Counted from the stretch's first letter, positions 1 to 6,428 are shown. The stretch is 6,480 nt of DNA from Ruminococcus sp. (GCF_019417665.1 NZ_DXUU01000087.1:1-6480), one strand, 5' to 3'. Notes: generated by a model from the letters alone, not told the origin. Numbers and translations: made by a program.

Positions 1-45
1 CTTTATTTTAGCAGATTTCGCCTCGCTTGGCTAGTGTTAAGTTAA
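1..45 (+). other. C-terminal end of an unidentified upstream reading frame
   Basis: Frame 1 is open from the window edge and encodes 14 residues, LYFSRFRLAWLVLS, before TAA at 43-45 and an in-frame TGA at 46-48. The adjoining text, TTAAGTTAATGACATTG at 37-53, does not resemble the compact phage operon that follows. It looks to me like the end of an insertion element just after a transposase stop, but that is recollection of a pattern and not a demonstrated match. It could equally be the tail of an ordinary upstream gene. The minus strand has only a 17-codon frame here (61 down to 8), too short to call. Confidence 0.25.
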
Positions 46-81
46 TGACATTGCTGGTCATGTGCCCCCAATGCCATACAG

Positions 82-882
82 ATGGCAAATGATACGGTCA
101 CTGCGGAACCCCTGGGAAAACGATTTCAAAGCGCCGGCGGAACACAGATTTATTATCCAGTTCTGTCGTTGGTGGAAACCATTCCGCTGTCGTTTGAGGT
201 GCACGGAGATACCGCCTTGTCCAAGCTGATGAGTGTGCTCAGATGTGGTGTACTGTATCTGGACGGTGCAGTTTATCCGGTACAGTCAGTGACAATTGTT
301 CCGTTTGATTTTTTCCGTGGCACCTGTGTGATCGTATCCGGAAATATTTCTGTGACCACGGTCTCTGTCAGTCGGGAAATTTATCAGGTGTCTTTCCCAG
401 CGATCCGGCAAAGCGGTCAGGACGAAAGCGGCGAGATCCCATGTTTTATGCCGCTGTTTCAGCGTGGAAGTTTGGAATTTTGCGGTGTCGAAATCGTACA
501 GGACAGCAAGGGCACTCCCTTTTCGCCGCTGGCATATTTGCAGTCCAGAAGCGGCAAACGTCTGGCGGACGGGTCTGTGCAGCTGCCGGACTATACGACC
601 GAAAGCACAGATGTGATCTATCTGCATTTCTATGTCGGTGCCAATTTGCTGCAAGCGGCTCCGCCCAAAATTTTGATATACGGTGTCAACGGGTATCCAA
701 ATGCGGAAAGAGATCTGACGGCGTATTTTCAAGATCCCAGCGGAAATTGGATCGGCAGCGTCATTGGAATCGGAATCACCGGAACAGTGACAAACGCCTA
801 TGTGCGGATGCAGTGCAGTGATATTGACCGGATCTATCGCCTGCGGATCTATGCACCAAATTTTCAGGAGGACGAGAAATGA
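82..882 (+). CDS. Unrecognised phage tail-associated protein, possibly 5'-truncated
   Basis: I do not recognise this 266-residue protein. It has no signal peptide and no membrane segment. It is rich in alternating hydrophobic/polar stretches (for example YPVLSLVETIPLSFEV and DVIYLHFYVGANLLQ), as in beta-rich virion proteins. It ends in a basic/aromatic segment, IYRLRIYAPNF. Its position directly before the tail hub gene, with a 4-base ATGA overlap, is where many siphophages carry a distal tail (Dit) or similar tail-tip protein, so a structural role is inferred from context only. The start is doubtful. There is no Shine-Dalgarno sequence before ATG 82 (CCCCAATGCCATACAG precedes it), unlike every later gene in the operon. 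The frame continues upstream without another ATG to the TGA at 46-48. The real N-terminus may therefore have been removed by an insertion or rearrangement to the left, leaving a C-terminal remnant. Confidence 0.65.
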   Translation: MANDTVTAEPLGKRFQSAGGTQIYYPVLSLVETIPLSFEVHGDTALSKLMSVLRCGVLYLDGAVYPVQSVTIVPFDFFRGTCVIVSGNISVTTVSVSREIYQVSFPAIRQSGQDESGEIPCFMPLFQRGSLEFCGVEIVQDSKGTPFSPLAYLQSRSGKRLADGSVQLPDYTTESTDVIYLHFYVGANLLQAAPPKILIYGVNGYPNAERDLTAYFQDPSGNWIGSVIGIGITGTVTNAYVRMQCSDIDRIYRLRIYAPNFQEDEK

Positions 883-2276
883 CCATTGCAGAATCCATTC
901 AAGTGAAGGTATACAAGTATGACTATACCGCACACAGCTATGTTCTGGTTACCACGCTGACGGAATCCAGCATTATTTCTGCCAGCTGCAAGCGGCAGTG
1001 CTGTGCAGATGGTGCTTTTGAGATCGGCGGCGTGTATGCGGCGACCTTTTCCATGCAGGCGAAGATCACGGGAATGACCACATTTCAGGTGCGTGGGGCA
1101 AAATTGCAGGTGCTCTCCAAATACGGTACAGAGTCCGAATGGTATGGTGTGGGGACGTTCTGGGTCACGGATGCCACCCGTGTGGGCGAGATCTTTTCTG
1201 TCAACGCACAGGACGCCGTAGGTTGGCTGGATACGTCCAGCTACAATGATACCGCAGAAACTGCTGTGAAAGCGGTGGGAAAAGTACTTGCTGACAAATG
1301 GAAAAACATCGGGATCGGCATTGACCAGTGGGACGAGAACGGAACAGAATACGGCGGCTGGCTGCAATATCTGACTGACTGCACAAATACCTTTATTTTA
1401 TCTCAGACCGGTGTAAGAGCAATGCTGGCATGGAAACCGTATGACAAGGCAAGACGGGAAACTTATGGCAGGTACTGCAACGACAGAATCTATGCAAAGG
1501 TCAATGAGAAATGGTCACAAACCATATATCCGGCAAAGTTTTATCTGAGTGCAGAAAACAGCAACAGCGACTCTGACTGCCCACGGGATTTTTACCGCTA
1601 TCTGTCCGAGCTGGCATTTGGATTCATTTATGCCAGACCGGAGGACGGAGCTTTGGAACTGGGACAGTTCGGGAACGGTTATCACGGAAGTGTCAGCATT
1701 GGAATGCCGGAAATGGAATATGATTCCTGTGAGGTGGCAGATTATGAGATCCATATGCTGCGTACAGATGCCCGTGTGGAGCTGGAAGATGAAAAATCTA
1801 CATGGGCATGGGTAAAACACGGTTCACCAGATTACAGCACCAGTTCTTTTCAACGGTTTCTGATTGAATCTAATCCGTTTTTGGACGGTTTTGCAAAGGA
1901 TTTTGTATTCGGCAGCGGATATGGATTAAATACTATTGCCTATTCCATGTGGCTTGCAAGATACCCGACTAATCCTGAAAATCAATATTCCGTGCGACCA
2001 TTTTCCTGCACGGTACACAGCACAAAACGATTCCAGCTGGGGCAGCAGATCCAGATCACCTATCAGGATCTGCATGAATCTGCTCCCACGACCTATGACA
2101 GCATCGTCACTGCCATAGAGTGGACATTTCGGGGCGGCACAAAGCTTTCCTGCGGCGGCGAGGACAGCCGTGTGATGGCGGACTGTATCCGGTCTTCCAA
2201 GGGCGACAAAGTCCGGAAAGAGGCTCGAAACCGTTGCAGAGCATTGGAAAAACGAGTCAAGAAACTGGGAGGATAA
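879..2276 (+). CDS. Phage tail hub / tail-endopeptidase-type minor structural protein
   Basis: This 465-residue protein resembles tail-tip hub proteins of Firmicute siphophages and prophages (gp27-like/Tal N-terminal type), which close the distal tail tube and connect it to the baseplate. The N-terminal region shows the characteristic order: a beta strand with SIISASCKRQCC (31-42), FEIGGVYAATFSM (47-59), a YGVGTFWVTDATR segment (89-101) and FSVNAQDAVGWLD (106-118). I see no catalytic motif that would make it a peptidase, so hub is safer than endopeptidase. The last 27 residues are strongly basic (SSKGDKVRKEARNRCRALEKRVKKLGG) and likely helical, possibly contacting the next protein. AGGAGG at 867-872 precedes the ATG, and the start overlaps the previous stop by four bases. 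At 465 residues it is shorter than Tal proteins that carry extra lytic domains. Host-contact functions are carried by the following genes. Confidence 0.7.
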   Translation: MTIAESIQVKVYKYDYTAHSYVLVTTLTESSIISASCKRQCCADGAFEIGGVYAATFSMQAKITGMTTFQVRGAKLQVLSKYGTESEWYGVGTFWVTDATRVGEIFSVNAQDAVGWLDTSSYNDTAETAVKAVGKVLADKWKNIGIGIDQWDENGTEYGGWLQYLTDCTNTFILSQTGVRAMLAWKPYDKARRETYGRYCNDRIYAKVNEKWSQTIYPAKFYLSAENSNSDSDCPRDFYRYLSELAFGFIYARPEDGALELGQFGNGYHGSVSIGMPEMEYDSCEVADYEIHMLRTDARVELEDEKSTWAWVKHGSPDYSTSSFQRFLIESNPFLDGFAKDFVFGSGYGLNTIAYSMWLARYPTNPENQYSVRPFSCTVHSTKRFQLGQQIQITYQDLHESAPTTYDSIVTAIEWTFRGGTKLSCGGEDSRVMADCIRSSKGDKVRKEARNRCRALEKRVKKLGG

Positions 2277-2279
2277 GAC

Positions 2280-3413
2280 ATGATCTTGCAGGCAAACAAG
2301 AAATTTATTGATACCAGCCATGTGGCACATCTGCTGACTGCCGGCGAAAAGTATGCAGACAAGCTCATCTTTTCTGTAGAACGGTTTTATCAGGAGACCG
2401 ACCTGTCCGGCTGTCTGTTCGTCATGCGTGGTGTCAACAGTGCCGGAAATCTGGCTTTGGAAACGCTTTTGCAGGAGGTCACGAACACAGAGATCCGGCT
2501 GACATGGAACGTTTCTCCGGCATTTACTGCGGTTTCCGGTATGCTGGCATTGGAGATCGTCTGCTATGACAACAATGACCGCATTTTGAAATATACCGTT
2601 ACGCCCATGCAGGTGAAAGCATCGGTACTGGAGGAATACAGTGGCGGTGTAGATGCCATTGAGGCGGCATTGAAAGAAATGGAACAGATCCTGGAGGAAA
2701 CACGCTCCGTTTCTGTGAAATTGCCAATCATTCAAAATGGCACATGGTGGCTGTATGATGCAGATACCGGAGCATATGCAGACAGCGGTGAGCCGGTGCG
2801 TGGTGCGGACGGTGCAAAGGGCGAAAAAGGCGATACCGGAGAGCAAGGCGTTCCCGGAGAAAAAGGCGAGCCGGGAGCAAAGGGAGAACCGGGTGAAAAG
2901 GGAGAGAACGGAGAAAAAGGCGAACCGGGAGAGCCTGGAAAAGATGGTGCAAATGGGCGTGACGGTGCAGACGGGAAATCAGCGTATCTCCTTGCCGCAG
3001 AGCACGGCTACAGTGGCTCTGAAACAGAGTGGCTGGCATCTTTGAAAGGTGAAAAAGGCGACACTGGGCAACAGGGCGAACGTGGTGAAAAAGGTGAACC
3101 GGGTGCACCGGGAGAAAAAGGCGATACTGGTGCAGACGGCTTTTCTCCATCCGTCACCGTAGTGAAAGACGGAAGTGTCGTGACCATCACCATCACAGAC
3201 AAGGACGGCACCACGACTGTGACGCTGACAGAGGGTGCAGCGGTAGATCTGACACCCTACGCCAAGACCGTTTATGTAGATGAAAAGGTGCAGGAACTGT
3301 CTGACGATCTGACGTATACCTTGCAGGAACAGGCACAGACAATCGCTCATTTAGAGGAACTGATCGGTGACATCGCCACGGCTCTGGCAGACATTGTGGA
3401 GGTGACGGAATAG
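2280..3413 (+). CDS. BppU-like baseplate/tail fibre protein with collagen-like repeats
   Basis: This 377-residue protein has three parts. Residues 1-115 resemble the BppU N-terminal domain of Gram-positive phage baseplate upper proteins (FIDTSHVAHLLTAGEKYADKL, LFVMRGVNSAGN, LTWNVSPAFTAVSGMLALEIVCYD, ILKYTVTPMQVKAS), which anchor to the tail tip. Residues 120-145 form a short acidic helix (IEAALKEMEQILEETRSV). Then come two collagen-like tracts, 20 Gly-X-Y triplets at 175-234 and 11 at 257-289, rich in GEK, GEP and GDT. They are split by a conserved-looking insert (AYLLAAEHGYSGSETEWLASLK). A beta segment (VTVVKDGSVVTITITDKDG) and a C-terminal helix (VDEKVQELSDDLTYTLQEQAQTIAHLEELIGDIATALADI) probably trimerise the fibre. 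It is likely a homotrimeric stalk projecting from the baseplate for adhesion. GGGAGGA at 2267-2273 with a 6-base spacer supports the ATG. The repeats are purine-rich and could vary in length. Confidence 0.8.
   Translation: MILQANKKFIDTSHVAHLLTAGEKYADKLIFSVERFYQETDLSGCLFVMRGVNSAGNLALETLLQEVTNTEIRLTWNVSPAFTAVSGMLALEIVCYDNNDRILKYTVTPMQVKASVLEEYSGGVDAIEAALKEMEQILEETRSVSVKLPIIQNGTWWLYDADTGAYADSGEPVRGADGAKGEKGDTGEQGVPGEKGEPGAKGEPGEKGENGEKGEPGEPGKDGANGRDGADGKSAYLLAAEHGYSGSETEWLASLKGEKGDTGQQGERGEKGEPGAPGEKGDTGADGFSPSVTVVKDGSVVTITITDKDGTTTVTLTEGAAVDLTPYAKTVYVDEKVQELSDDLTYTLQEQAQTIAHLEELIGDIATALADIVEVTE
2802..3146 (+). repeat. Collagen-like Gly-X-Y coding repeats, two tracts
   Basis: Bases 2802-2981 encode 20 consecutive Gly-X-Y triplets and 3048-3146 encode 11 more. 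The intervening 66 bases encode a non-collagen insert. The DNA is a degenerate nine-base-scale repeat of GGAGAAAAAGGCGAACCG type, with a strong purine bias on the coding strand. Third-position changes between copies (GGC/GGA/GGT and GAA/GAG) show that the tract is not a recent perfect expansion. Confidence 0.9.
3398..3405 (+). promoter_or_regulatory. Ribosome binding site fixing a GTG start
   Basis: GGAGGTGA lies 7 bases before GTG 3413, inside the last codons of the preceding gene. The next in-frame Met codon downstream is residue 125, so this site decides the start. The stop TAG and start GTG share one base (TAGTG), which suggests translational coupling. Confidence 0.85.
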
Positions 3414-4042
3414 TGGCAACAATTGCACAGTACATCGCTGAGATCAACCACCAGCGTGACCTGCTGGCAGGGCATCTGGTTTCCCGTGGCATCATTGCAA
3501 CGGCAAATGAAAAACTGAATCAGCTGGTGTACAAGGCCTCTCTGCTGCCGTCCGGAACAACGGAAAAGACGGTTATTTTTGATGCAGATCATCGGGACAA
3601 GATCTTTCTTTTGCACAATGGCACACAATATGGTCTGGCAGATTTTACAGCGGCATATCCGGACTTTTGCAGTGAAAAAAACGACTATGCTCTGAATTAT
3701 TCTACTTCCATTTTCGGGTGGGATTATTCCTGTTATACCTGTTCTACAGTGCCGTTGACGCTCTCTGCGGCAACTCAGATCGCCATGCGATTTCTGGCGA
3801 ACAGCACGGAAACAGGCATCATGCGGCTGGTGCAGTCGGACAGCGGCACGGCAGAGGATATTCTCACCAAAGCACAGACAGAGGGCAGCTATATTGACCT
3901 GTCCTTGCAGTGGCTGTACAGCACGGACTATATCACCACACTGACACCCTGTGAAAACGTCACTACAGGCACATATTATCTGGCATGGGTCGGACGGAGC
4001 AACAACAGCCATCCGCTGATCCGGTCTATTACAGTGATTTGA
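3413..4042 (+). CDS. Probable tail-tip/receptor-binding accessory protein
   Basis: This 209-residue protein starts with GTG, overlapping the previous TAG by one base. The N-terminus (1-45: ATIAQYIAEINHQRDLLAGHLVSRGIIATANEKLNQLVYKASLL) is a predicted helix of a kind common at the start of small proteins next to tail fibres in clostridial prophages. I take it as an assembly or coiled-coil segment. From about residue 50 the protein is beta-rich and aromatic (KTVIFDADHRDKIFLLHNG, FGWDYSCYTCSTVPLTLSA, MRFLANSTETGIMRLVQ, TTGTYYLAWVGRSNNSHPLIRSITVI), compatible with a jelly-roll or carbohydrate-binding head. I see no catalytic motif. Position after the collagen-like fibre suggests a fibre tip or receptor-binding head, but that is inference from order and composition. 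There is no signal peptide or membrane segment. The final SITVI strand ends at TGA 4040-4042. Confidence 0.65.
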   Translation: MATIAQYIAEINHQRDLLAGHLVSRGIIATANEKLNQLVYKASLLPSGTTEKTVIFDADHRDKIFLLHNGTQYGLADFTAAYPDFCSEKNDYALNYSTSIFGWDYSCYTCSTVPLTLSAATQIAMRFLANSTETGIMRLVQSDSGTAEDILTKAQTEGSYIDLSLQWLYSTDYITTLTPCENVTTGTYYLAWVGRSNNSHPLIRSITVI

Positions 4043-4052
4043 GGAGGTATTT

Positions 4053-4247
4053 ATGAACCTGATCGAAGCAGTGGAGCAGCTAAAAAGCGGCAAAGCAATC
4101 CGGCGGAGCAGCTGGGGCGATGCAGCAATTCAAGCAGCACAATTGGAAAACGGACAATATCAGATTTTTGCTTCTGGAAATCTTACACCGGAAATGCTGG
4201 TTTTACTTTCCGGAGACTACGAAGCAACAGAAACGGAGGAAAAATAA
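4053..4247 (+). CDS. Small phage protein resembling DUF2829/Tad2-like family
   Basis: This 64-residue protein has an N-terminus, LIEAVEQLKSGKAIRRSSW (3-21), that fits the opening of the DUF2829 (Tad2-like) family: a short helix, then G-K and R-R/K-x-W. Its end, LTPEMLVLLSGDYEATE (44-60), resembles the family's closing helix and acidic/aromatic strand, where DW or DY is followed by E. Only about 22 residues separate these segments, fewer than in a full-length family member as I remember it, so the central strands are reduced. Some relatives sequester the signal molecule of the Thoeris immune system, while most in phage tail or lysis regions have no assigned role. AGGAGGT at 4042-4048 sits 4 bases before ATG. 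The stop TAA shares its last base with the holin ATG, so the two are probably co-translated. The family assignment is tentative. Confidence 0.6.
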   Translation: MNLIEAVEQLKSGKAIRRSSWGDAAIQAAQLENGQYQIFASGNLTPEMLVLLSGDYEATETEEK

Positions 4248-4507
4248 TGGAAGTTCTGGGCATTACAGCAGTAGCAGCAATCACAATCATCTGCTATCTG
4301 GCGGCGGAGATCGTAAAGGTCACATCTTTGGACAACAAATGGATCCCAGTGATCTGCGGCATTTCCGGCGGTATTCTGGGCATTGCAGCATTGTTCTGGA
4401 TGCCGGATTTCCCGGTGCAGGACGTGCTTTCGGCAACAGCAGTCGGGATCGTATCCGGTTTAGCGGCAACGGGAGCAAATCAGATCTTCAAACAGTTCAG
4501 GAGCTGA
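4247..4507 (+). CDS. Phage holin, Hol44/holin superfamily V type
   Basis: This 86-residue integral membrane protein permeabilises the host membrane at the end of the lytic cycle, so that the signal-less lysin encoded next can reach the wall. Two hydrophobic helices are clear: residues 3-23 (VLGITAVAAITIICYLAAEIV) and 33-52 (IPVICGISGGILGIAALFWM). A weaker third segment at 57-80 ends in GIVSGLAATGANQIFKQF, a motif I associate with the Phage_holin_5_2/Hol44 family. The C-terminus is short and basic (KQFRS). GGAGGA at 4235-4240 with a 6-base spacer supports ATG 4247, which overlaps the upstream TAA by one base. Size and position before an endolysin agree with this call. I see no second in-frame start with its own binding site that would suggest a dual-start antiholin. 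Confidence 0.85.
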   Translation: MEVLGITAVAAITIICYLAAEIVKVTSLDNKWIPVICGISGGILGIAALFWMPDFPVQDVLSATAVGIVSGLAATGANQIFKQFRS

Positions 4508-4511
4508 GAAA

Positions 4512-5717
4512 ATGGCAGAATATTCATATGAGGATAATCCACAGCTTTCGGCACATTTTCGTGCCAGAGAATTTCGATGCAAGTGCAGTTCTCCGCATAC
4601 GTTTCAAGTATCGGAACGATTGATTTCAATGCTGGAACAGCTGTACACAGCACTGGACTGCGGCAAGATTATTGTTAACAGCGGCTACCGCTGTGCAGTA
4701 CATGACAAGGCGGTCGGCGGCAACGGAGCAGGTCAGCACACCAAAGGCACGGCGGCGGACGTGGTGTGCTACGACAAGTCCGGCGGCATTATTTCCGCAA
4801 AAATGGTATGCTGCAAGGCACAAGATTTAGGTTTTACAGGTATCGCCAATATCACCAGTGCTTATACGGCAGTGCATCTGGATGTGCGTACCGGCAGTCG
4901 GTACTACGGCGACGAAACCAAAGGCACAAACACGGTGACAAGCGATTTCTACCGTTATTTCGGCATTGCAAAATCACAACAGCCGTCCGGAATCGTGGCG
5001 AAAGGCATTGATGTTTCCAAGCATCAGGGCGTGATTAACTGGGAAAAGGTCAAAGCGTCTGGCATGGTGGAGTTTGCGATCTTACGGGCAGGCTACGGGA
5101 AAGAATCCAGCCAGATTGACCAGCAGTTTGCACGAAACTACAGCGAGTGCAAGCGGCTTGGGATCCCTATCGGGGCGTACTGGTACAGCTACGCCAAAAC
5201 TGCCGCAGAAGCGGAGCAGGAGGCGGCTGTGTGCCTGTCTGCTCTAAAAGGAAAACAGTTCGAGTATCCGGTTGCATTCGACATTGAGGAAAAAGAAAGC
5301 CTGCAAAATGCAGATGCACTTTGTCAGGTGTTTTGCGGTGCGTTGGAAAAGGCTGGATACTATGCGGCGATCTATACGTTCAAGTCTGCCTTGGAAAGCT
5401 GTATTGGGAACAATGTAAAGAGTCGGTATGACGTGTTCTTATCTCATGTGGATGTGAGCAAATCGTCTTATACTGGAAATTATGGGCTGTGGCAGTACAG
5501 CTGGAAAGGCAGCGTTTCCGGCATTGTCGGCGATTTGGATCTGGACTATGCGTATCGGGATTATCCGGCGATCATCAAAAATGCTGGGTTGAATGGATTT
5601 GCAAAAAATGCGACGGACAAGCCGAATGAGGACACGAAAAAAGATACCAGTGATGATGACACACTCAAACATATCTTGCAGCACGTTGCCAGTATTGACG
5701 GGAAATTGAACGGATAA
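4512..5717 (+). CDS. Bifunctional endolysin: M15 peptidase plus GH25 muramidase
   Basis: This 401-residue protein degrades host peptidoglycan at two kinds of bond. Residues about 10-126 match the Peptidase_M15_3 (D-Ala-D-Ala carboxypeptidase-like) zinc fold: NSGYR (56-60), QHTKGTAADV with ligands His76 and Asp83, and VHLDV with His122. Residues about 163-352 are a glycoside hydrolase family 25 lysozyme: GIDVSKHQG with Asp167, FAILRAGYG, IPIGAYWYSYA, AFDIEE with catalytic-type Asp257 and Glu259, and LWQYSWKGSVSGIVGDLDLDYAY. A charged linker (366-383) leads to a short final helix, TLKHILQHVASIDGKL, possibly for oligomerisation. There is no SH3, LysM or choline-binding repeat, and no signal peptide, so export depends on the holin. 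AGGAG at 4499-4503 lies 8 bases before ATG. It could be annotated simply as GH25 lysozyme, but both active sites look intact. Confidence 0.9.
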   Translation: MAEYSYEDNPQLSAHFRAREFRCKCSSPHTFQVSERLISMLEQLYTALDCGKIIVNSGYRCAVHDKAVGGNGAGQHTKGTAADVVCYDKSGGIISAKMVCCKAQDLGFTGIANITSAYTAVHLDVRTGSRYYGDETKGTNTVTSDFYRYFGIAKSQQPSGIVAKGIDVSKHQGVINWEKVKASGMVEFAILRAGYGKESSQIDQQFARNYSECKRLGIPIGAYWYSYAKTAAEAEQEAAVCLSALKGKQFEYPVAFDIEEKESLQNADALCQVFCGALEKAGYYAAIYTFKSALESCIGNNVKSRYDVFLSHVDVSKSSYTGNYGLWQYSWKGSVSGIVGDLDLDYAYRDYPAIIKNAGLNGFAKNATDKPNEDTKKDTSDDDTLKHILQHVASIDGKLNG

Positions 5718-5750
5718 AACAGCGGTTAAATTCCGTTTATAGGTAGTAAA

Positions 5751-5787
5751 AAACGCTCTTGAACGTGGTGCTCAGGAGCGTTTTTTT
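5751..5787 (+). terminator. Intrinsic terminator after the lysin, probably bidirectional
   Basis: AAACGCTCTTGA (5751-5762) pairs with TCAGGAGCGTTT (5772-5783) over 12 positions with a single G-U pair, around a 9-base loop. On the plus strand it is followed by T at 5781-5787. On the minus strand the six A residues at 5748-5753 give the U tract. It sits 33 bases after the lysin stop and ends the late operon. It could also stop minus-strand transcription arriving from the LytTR remnant. Confidence 0.9.
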
Positions 5788-5831
5788 CGTTTTGCGTGTC
5801 AGTTTTTTGCGTTTTGCGTGGCAGGCTACAC
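5788..5831. repeat. Direct repeats of CGTTTTGCGTG, TTTTGCG cluster
   Basis: CGTTTTGCGTG occurs at 5788-5798 and 5810-5820, exactly 22 bases apart, and the likeness continues for CAG after one mismatch. A further TTTTGCG lies at 5805-5811, giving three copies (5790, 5805, 5812). Two-turn spacing could suit binding of a protein such as an integrase at a prophage end. It could also be slippage debris beside the terminator. No core attachment sequence can be identified from one end. Confidence 0.5.
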
Positions 5832-5932
5832 TTTCCCTTGTCCCCGAAAATATGCATTTGAAAATAAATACATGGCATAAATTCGAAAGAGATTTGATAT
5901 GACATAGCTTAATGTTTCAAAATGATCCGTCA
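5832..5932. other. A+T-rich intergenic DNA with no gene seen
   Basis: This is the remainder of the 215-base gap between the lysin and the convergent regulator remnant. I see no reading frame with a binding site, no tRNA-like fold and no second terminator. Base composition begins to fall to the A+T-rich level of the right flank here. Confidence 0.6.
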
Positions 5933-6428
5933 TTAACTAAAGAACTCCTCTCCCGCCTGAAGGCTGTCCTGCATCAATAATTTTCTAACGTTCCTTTGAT
6001 TCGATTTGCTAATAGATATTACCTCATTATTGACCATCACAACATTATCATAATTATATTTTTTTATATAGAACTTATTTATCACAAATGATTTATGAAC
6101 GCATATAAATTGAAATGGTAGTTTGTTGACGGCATCTGAAAGTTTCCCGTAGTAAGAAAACATATTATCTGTTGTTTGGATGATAACCTTTTTATCATCG
6201 CTTTGCAGATAAATGATATGATCATAAGGAATTTTTAGATGTTGTCTATCTGCAACAAAATCAAACATTTTCTTTGTATTTGTATATAACCTGAGATATG
6301 TTTCAAGTACTTTAAATATTTTAGAATCAGATATGGGTTTAGCAATAAAGCTCATTGGGCGAATATCAAATAGTTCTCTATCACGAGTATCAAGAGATGT
6401 GATATACACAATCTGCATAATATTATTA
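5933..6428 (-). pseudogene. LytTR-family response regulator, N-terminally truncated
   Basis: This is a remnant of a LytR/AgrA-type transcription regulator. Counting from ATG 6418, 161 residues remain. Residues 1-45 are the last third of a receiver domain: MQIVYITSL is the beta-4 strand with the conserved Thr7/Ser8, and FIAKPIS carries the conserved Lys27-Pro28. The phospho-acceptor Asp half is absent. Residues about 60-150 are a LytTR DNA-binding domain (IIYLQSDDKKVIIQT, FQFICVHKSFVINKFYIKKY, ISISKSNQRNVRKLLM). Full-length members of this family are about 230-250 residues. ATG 6418 has no ribosome binding site. The frame continues upstream through ATT AAT AAT (6419-6427), still plausible as receiver sequence, then meets an IS-like end and TAG at 6437-6439. 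I infer a gene cut by an insertion. The gene is convergent with the phage operon and much richer in A+T. A functional receiver-less regulator is a weaker alternative. Confidence 0.75.

Noticed and set aside
286..933. Minus-strand frame of 215 codons opposite the first phage gene
   Set aside because: It crosses into the hub gene, lacks a ribosome binding site, and the plus-strand gene is supported by the ATGA overlap.
1926..2846. Long minus-strand open frame of 306 codons
   Set aside because: It lies wholly opposite the hub and fibre genes, is rich in Cys, His and Arg as antisense shadows are, spans the junction of two well-supported genes, and has no binding site.
2802..3146. CRISPR-like or tandem-repeat array
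   Set aside because: The repetition is a coding Gly-X-Y pattern with variable third positions and no unique spacers.
2728..3150. Minus-strand frame opposite the collagen-like repeat
   Set aside because: Its repetitive His/Leu/Arg/Pro-rich content is simply the complement of the Gly-X-Y coding repeat.
3413..4042. Possible target of a diversity-generating retroelement, given its fibre-tip position
   Set aside because: No reverse transcriptase, no template-like copy of its 3' end, and no adenine-rich AAY codon cluster or downstream hairpin is visible in the window.
5852..5873. Imperfect inverted repeat ATGCATTT / AAATACAT with a 6-base spacer
   Set aside because: It is short, A+T-rich and has one mismatch, so it is expected by chance in this composition. 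There is no T tract and no link to a gene start.
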